From positions 1 through 64,000 of the forward strand of contig MCFE01000255.1 of assembly GCA_002104905.1 (NCBI GenBank): a stretch of 64,000 nt of DNA, written 5' to 3'. The notes beneath the pieces were generated by a model that saw only the letters and a program-made list of their open reading frames with translations, ran no database searches and had not been told where the DNA came from. Below are positions 60,722-64,000 of the stretch, one piece after another. This stretch comes from Basidiobolus meristosporus CBS 931.73. Taxonomy: Eukaryota; Basidiobolomycota; Basidiobolomycetes; Basidiobolales; Basidiobolaceae. A program made the translations under genes and the position numbers. The stretch's first letter is position 1. Each line of letters begins with the position of its first letter.

Positions 60722-63700
60722 CATTAGACTGGTGCTTCAAATAGAGAGATAATCAGCAAAAGTAGCCAGAATATGGAAATGCTGCAACAACTGAAGATAG
60801 ACTATTCATATCTGCCCTAACTATGACCACAGACAAGGATTCTCAGATGTGGTACATTGGCTCTGGAGCATCTCAACACCTTACACACCAGAAAGAACAT
60901 TCTACTCAATATCAAGAAGTTCCAATTAAGAAGGTTTTCATGGGTGACAATAGAACACTTGATGCAGTGGGAGAAAGAACTATCCAAGTAAGCCTTAGAA
61001 GCATTGATGGAAGCCATACACTTTCCTTCAAAGAAGTACTCTATGTACCAGAAATGGCTAAGAGCCTACTATCTGTAACCAAGGTCACTTCTGAAGGACT
61101 CAGTCTCAGCTTTGACAATTCTGGATGCAGGGTTGCTGGTCAAAATGGTGTCCATATTGCTTTAGGTATCAGAGATCAGAATCTATACAAGTTGATATAT
61201 ATTCCATTGTATCTGGAAGCCAATATAAGTAACTTAAATGAAGAAACACCAATGCTTTGGCACAGGAGATTTGGATGCATTAATTTTGATTATTTGTGCA
61301 AAATGATCCAAGATCAGCTAATATCCAGAATGAAAATTGATCCCCCAGCTAATGTGAAGCACTGTAAAGCCTACATATTTGGGAAAAAAGCCAGACAACT
61401 GTTCAGGAGCTCTGGATTAATCAAAGCTAAAAAAATTAGATCTCAGATTTGTGTGGACCTATGTAAAATATACCCTTAGGTGGGATGAAGTATTTAATCA
61501 CTTTTATTGACAATTATACAAGAAACATGTGGGTCTACTTCATGGAGAGAAAGGAAGCAGCTATGTCTAAGCTCAGGGAGCTTAAAGCCATGGTGGAGGG
61601 AGAAACCAGTGAGAAAATCAAGAAAATATGCTCCAACAATTGTAGAAAATATACCTCAAAACTCTTCATCCACATCTGCAAAACCTGTGGGATAAAGTAA
61701 GAGACTACTGTACCACACTCCCCACAGCAAAATGGAGTAGCAGAACATGCAAACAGATCAATAATTGATATGGGAAGATCCATGATCCATTATCAAAAAC
61801 TATCCTCTCATTTTTGGGCAGAATATTTGCCATAGCTGTATACCTTATATATGAGTTATAACAGAATAATTTGTGATTCTACTCCACTTGAGTCATGATA
61901 TGGATACAGACAAAGTGCAGCATCTTAGAATATTTGAGTAAACAGCATATGCCAAGAAACTACCTGAAAATCAGTTACAACATGAGCTAAAAAGTGTAAA
62001 ATTGATATTTTTGGGCTACTGCAATGAGAGTAGCAAATACAGACTCTACAACACTAAAGCAAAGAAGCTGATTAAGTCCAGGGATGTGCTGTCTGATGAA
62101 AATTCAGATTTTCCACAAAAAATGACATCAGATGATGACAAAAATGTGATCTTAAGTCCACCAATTATCAGGATTGAATCTGAATAAAACAATGAAATCT
62201 TTCTCACTCCAGAGTACTCTAAAGCTGTGGTTCAGCCTGAATTAGTGCCCAAGAATATCCCAGAAGTGATCAATCCAGTATCAAATGCCAGGAGATCCAA
62301 CAAGTCAAGAAATAGCCCAAATTACTATATCAATGAGTGTACAAACTTAGCCAATGACTATTCAGTCAATATTGATGAGCCCAGACTGTAAAAGAGACCC
62401 TAATTAGCCCACAGACAAAGTTTGGGAGATCTGCAATGACTGAGGAATATCAGGCCCTGATGGAAAATCAAACTTGAGACTAAGTCAAATTACCAATTGA
62501 CCAAAAATCAATTGGATGGAGGTGGGTCCTTAAGACAAAATACAAGGCTGATGGTACAACTGAAAGATACAAAGCAAGACTTGTAGACAATGGATAACCT
62601 CAAGCCACAGGACTTGACTATACTGCAACCTTTGCACTGGTAACCAAGTTTAATTCCACCAGATTAATATTGGCTATTGCAGCCAATCATAGGTTGTTTA
62701 TTCATCAAATGGATGCAAAATCTGCATTTTTTAATAGGGAACTTGCTGAAGACATGTATATGAACCAGCCTGATGGGTTTGCTGACTAAGATAACACCTA
62801 TCTGGTCTGCAAGCTTTAAAAATCTCTATATGGACTCAAACAATCACCAAGAGCATGGAGTTGTAAGAAAATTCTTATTTGGAATCTTTGAGTTACTAGA
62901 GGAGTAATCCTGACTATAGTATAAAGTATTAGTTGGATGGAGGAAGTCCAGTTATATTTGTTCTCTATGTGGATGATGATACAATAACTGCCAATAACAT
63001 TGAAACATTGGAAGTGACTAAATCCAGCCTATCTAAGGAGTTCAAGATGTCCAATCTAGAAGAATTAAATTATTACTTAGAGTGATAACCTGAGTACTTC
63101 TGTCTATGGAGGGCTTTATCCCTAAGCCAATCCAAATATATTCAAGATATACAAAGAAGTACAAAATGACCAATTCTAAACTGACAGCTACCCCTATAGA
63201 GACAAACCTTAACTTGGTCAATACTCAACCAAATCAAGTGAGCTTGGTGCCATCTGAAAGCCCTAACTTTCTTTATCAATTGATAGTTGTCAGCTTGATG
63301 AGTATTGTGCTTGAAACACATCCAGATATCTCATATTCAGTGGAAGTAGTCAGTTAGCATAAGCAGAACTATGGATATGACTATATTGCAGCAGTTGAGC
63401 AGATTACCTAAAAGGAATTGCTAATATCTGCTTAAGGCACACCTAAAAAGAATTACAACAAGGTTCTATTGGATACTCTGATGCTGATTGGGGAAGAAAT
63501 TTGGAAGACAGAAGATCCACCACAGGATACACCTTGATTTACTGCAAAGGGTCATTTCATGTAATTCAAGAAAGCAACCAACCATAGTACTCTCTACAAC
63601 AGAGGCAGTGTATATGGCAGCCTGTGAAATCACAAAAGAAGCAATGTGGATAAGAAAGCTTTTACAGATTTAGGCCTATGTCAAAAAACGCCTATTACTT

Positions 63701-63910
63701 TATTTCAAGATAATCAAGGATGTGTATAATTATGTATATATCCAACTTTTGATGCTAGAACTAAGCACATAGATATTAGACATCATTTCATATGTGAAGC
63801 TATAGAGAATAACTTACTTAGCTCAGTTTGCTGTCCTACAGGTGAAATGATTGCAGATACCTTAGGTAAAAATTGGGACTAGTTAGCATGGAAATTGAGT
63901 TGAGTGGGAG

Positions 63911-64000
63911 CATGGTAAAATTTGTATTTCCACCTAAATATTCACATAATTCAGTCACTTAGATCATCACCTACAGATCTTAGAGAATACTGACCAAATT
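63911..64000 (+). repeat. Start of the 3' LTR of the right copia element
   Basis: After the polypurine tract GAGTGGGAG the sequence continues as in the other LTR copies (TTTGTATTTCCACC, then ACTTAGATCA). The first bases are altered relative to TGTTGTA. The window ends inside it. Confidence 0.8.

Larger units (their letters stand above)
59289..64000 (+). mobile_element. Ty1/copia retrotransposon, nearly full length but decayed
   Basis: Order: 5' LTR (59,289-59,636), primer site GGTTATGAGCCCC, gag remnant (about 59,700-60,195, YPVWLVKMKMLLQERGL then stops), inverted solo LTR insertion (60,373-60,721), protease and GAG-pre-integrase (60,823-61,479; WYIGSGASQHLT and MLWHRRFGCINFDYL), integrase core (from 61,485; FIDNYTRNMWVYF), RT (62,480-63,100; WVLKTKYKADGT, IHQMDAKSAF, LYVDDDTI), RNase H (about 63,470-63,880) and the start of the 3' LTR. 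Many stops and frame shifts break pol. The protease active site has Gly where the catalytic Asp of DSGAS belongs. It is the same family as the fragment at 1-758, in the same orientation. Confidence 0.93.

Overview
The window looks like nuclear DNA of an early-diverging fungus (zygomycete or similar grade; lineage not resolved). Genes are on both strands, are mostly rich in short GT-AG introns (about 40-70 bp), and include fungal-type cell-surface proteins (a small Ser/Thr-rich GPI-type protein and a Kre9-like membrane protein). They also include proteins that most Dikarya lack or have changed: a virilizer (VIRMA) homologue, a spastin-like AAA ATPase with a membrane segment, a trypsin-type S1 protease, and two introns with U12-type (minor spliceosome) signals.

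Layout. 1-1.3 kb: 3' end of a decayed Ty1/copia element, its shortened LTR, a 264-bp MITE and a Ty3/gypsy RT relic. 1.7-7.2 kb: head-to-head pair, VPS5-type sorting nexin (-) and spastin-like ATPase (+). 7.7-8.1 kb: small GPI-type protein with a TATA box. 8.6-14.8 kb: virilizer (-). 16.5-21.9 kb: coatomer alpha (-) and a stand-alone SRA1/Sec31-C domain protein (-). 22.7-26.8 kb: MSH4 (+), very intron-dense, convergent with SEC1 (-, 27.0-30.1 kb). 31.9-33.1 kb: unknown protein with a CaaX end (-). 34.4-36.5 kb: mitochondrial FAD glycerol-3-phosphate dehydrogenase (-). 38.2-39.2 kb: secreted trypsin-like protease (-). 39.9-41.1 kb: PDK-family kinase (-). 43.6-44.3 kb: lone copia-type gag ORF (+). 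44.5-46.3 kb: V-ATPase subunit B (-). 48.0-49.2 kb: Kre9-like single-pass membrane protein with an AT-AC U12-type intron (-). 50.7-52.2 kb: PP2C phosphatase with a GT-AG U12-type intron (-). 56.3-57.5 kb: intronless 415-residue protein built of 29 Cys-Pro motifs (+). 58.1-64 kb: LTR relic, second MITE copy in inverse orientation, and a long decayed copia element interrupted by an inverted solo LTR with an intact 5-bp target duplication.

The genes do not form one pathway. Vesicle traffic is over-represented by chance or loosely (VPS5, COPA, SEC1, spastin, VMA2), next to core metabolism (GUT2, PDK) and nucleic-acid functions (MSH4, virilizer). The best candidate for something undescribed is the Cys-Pro repeat protein at 56,261-57,508, whose motifs look like heme regulatory motifs. 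Next are the two U12-type introns about 3.6 kb apart. All gene models are read by eye from splice signals and protein similarity known to me. No database search was run.
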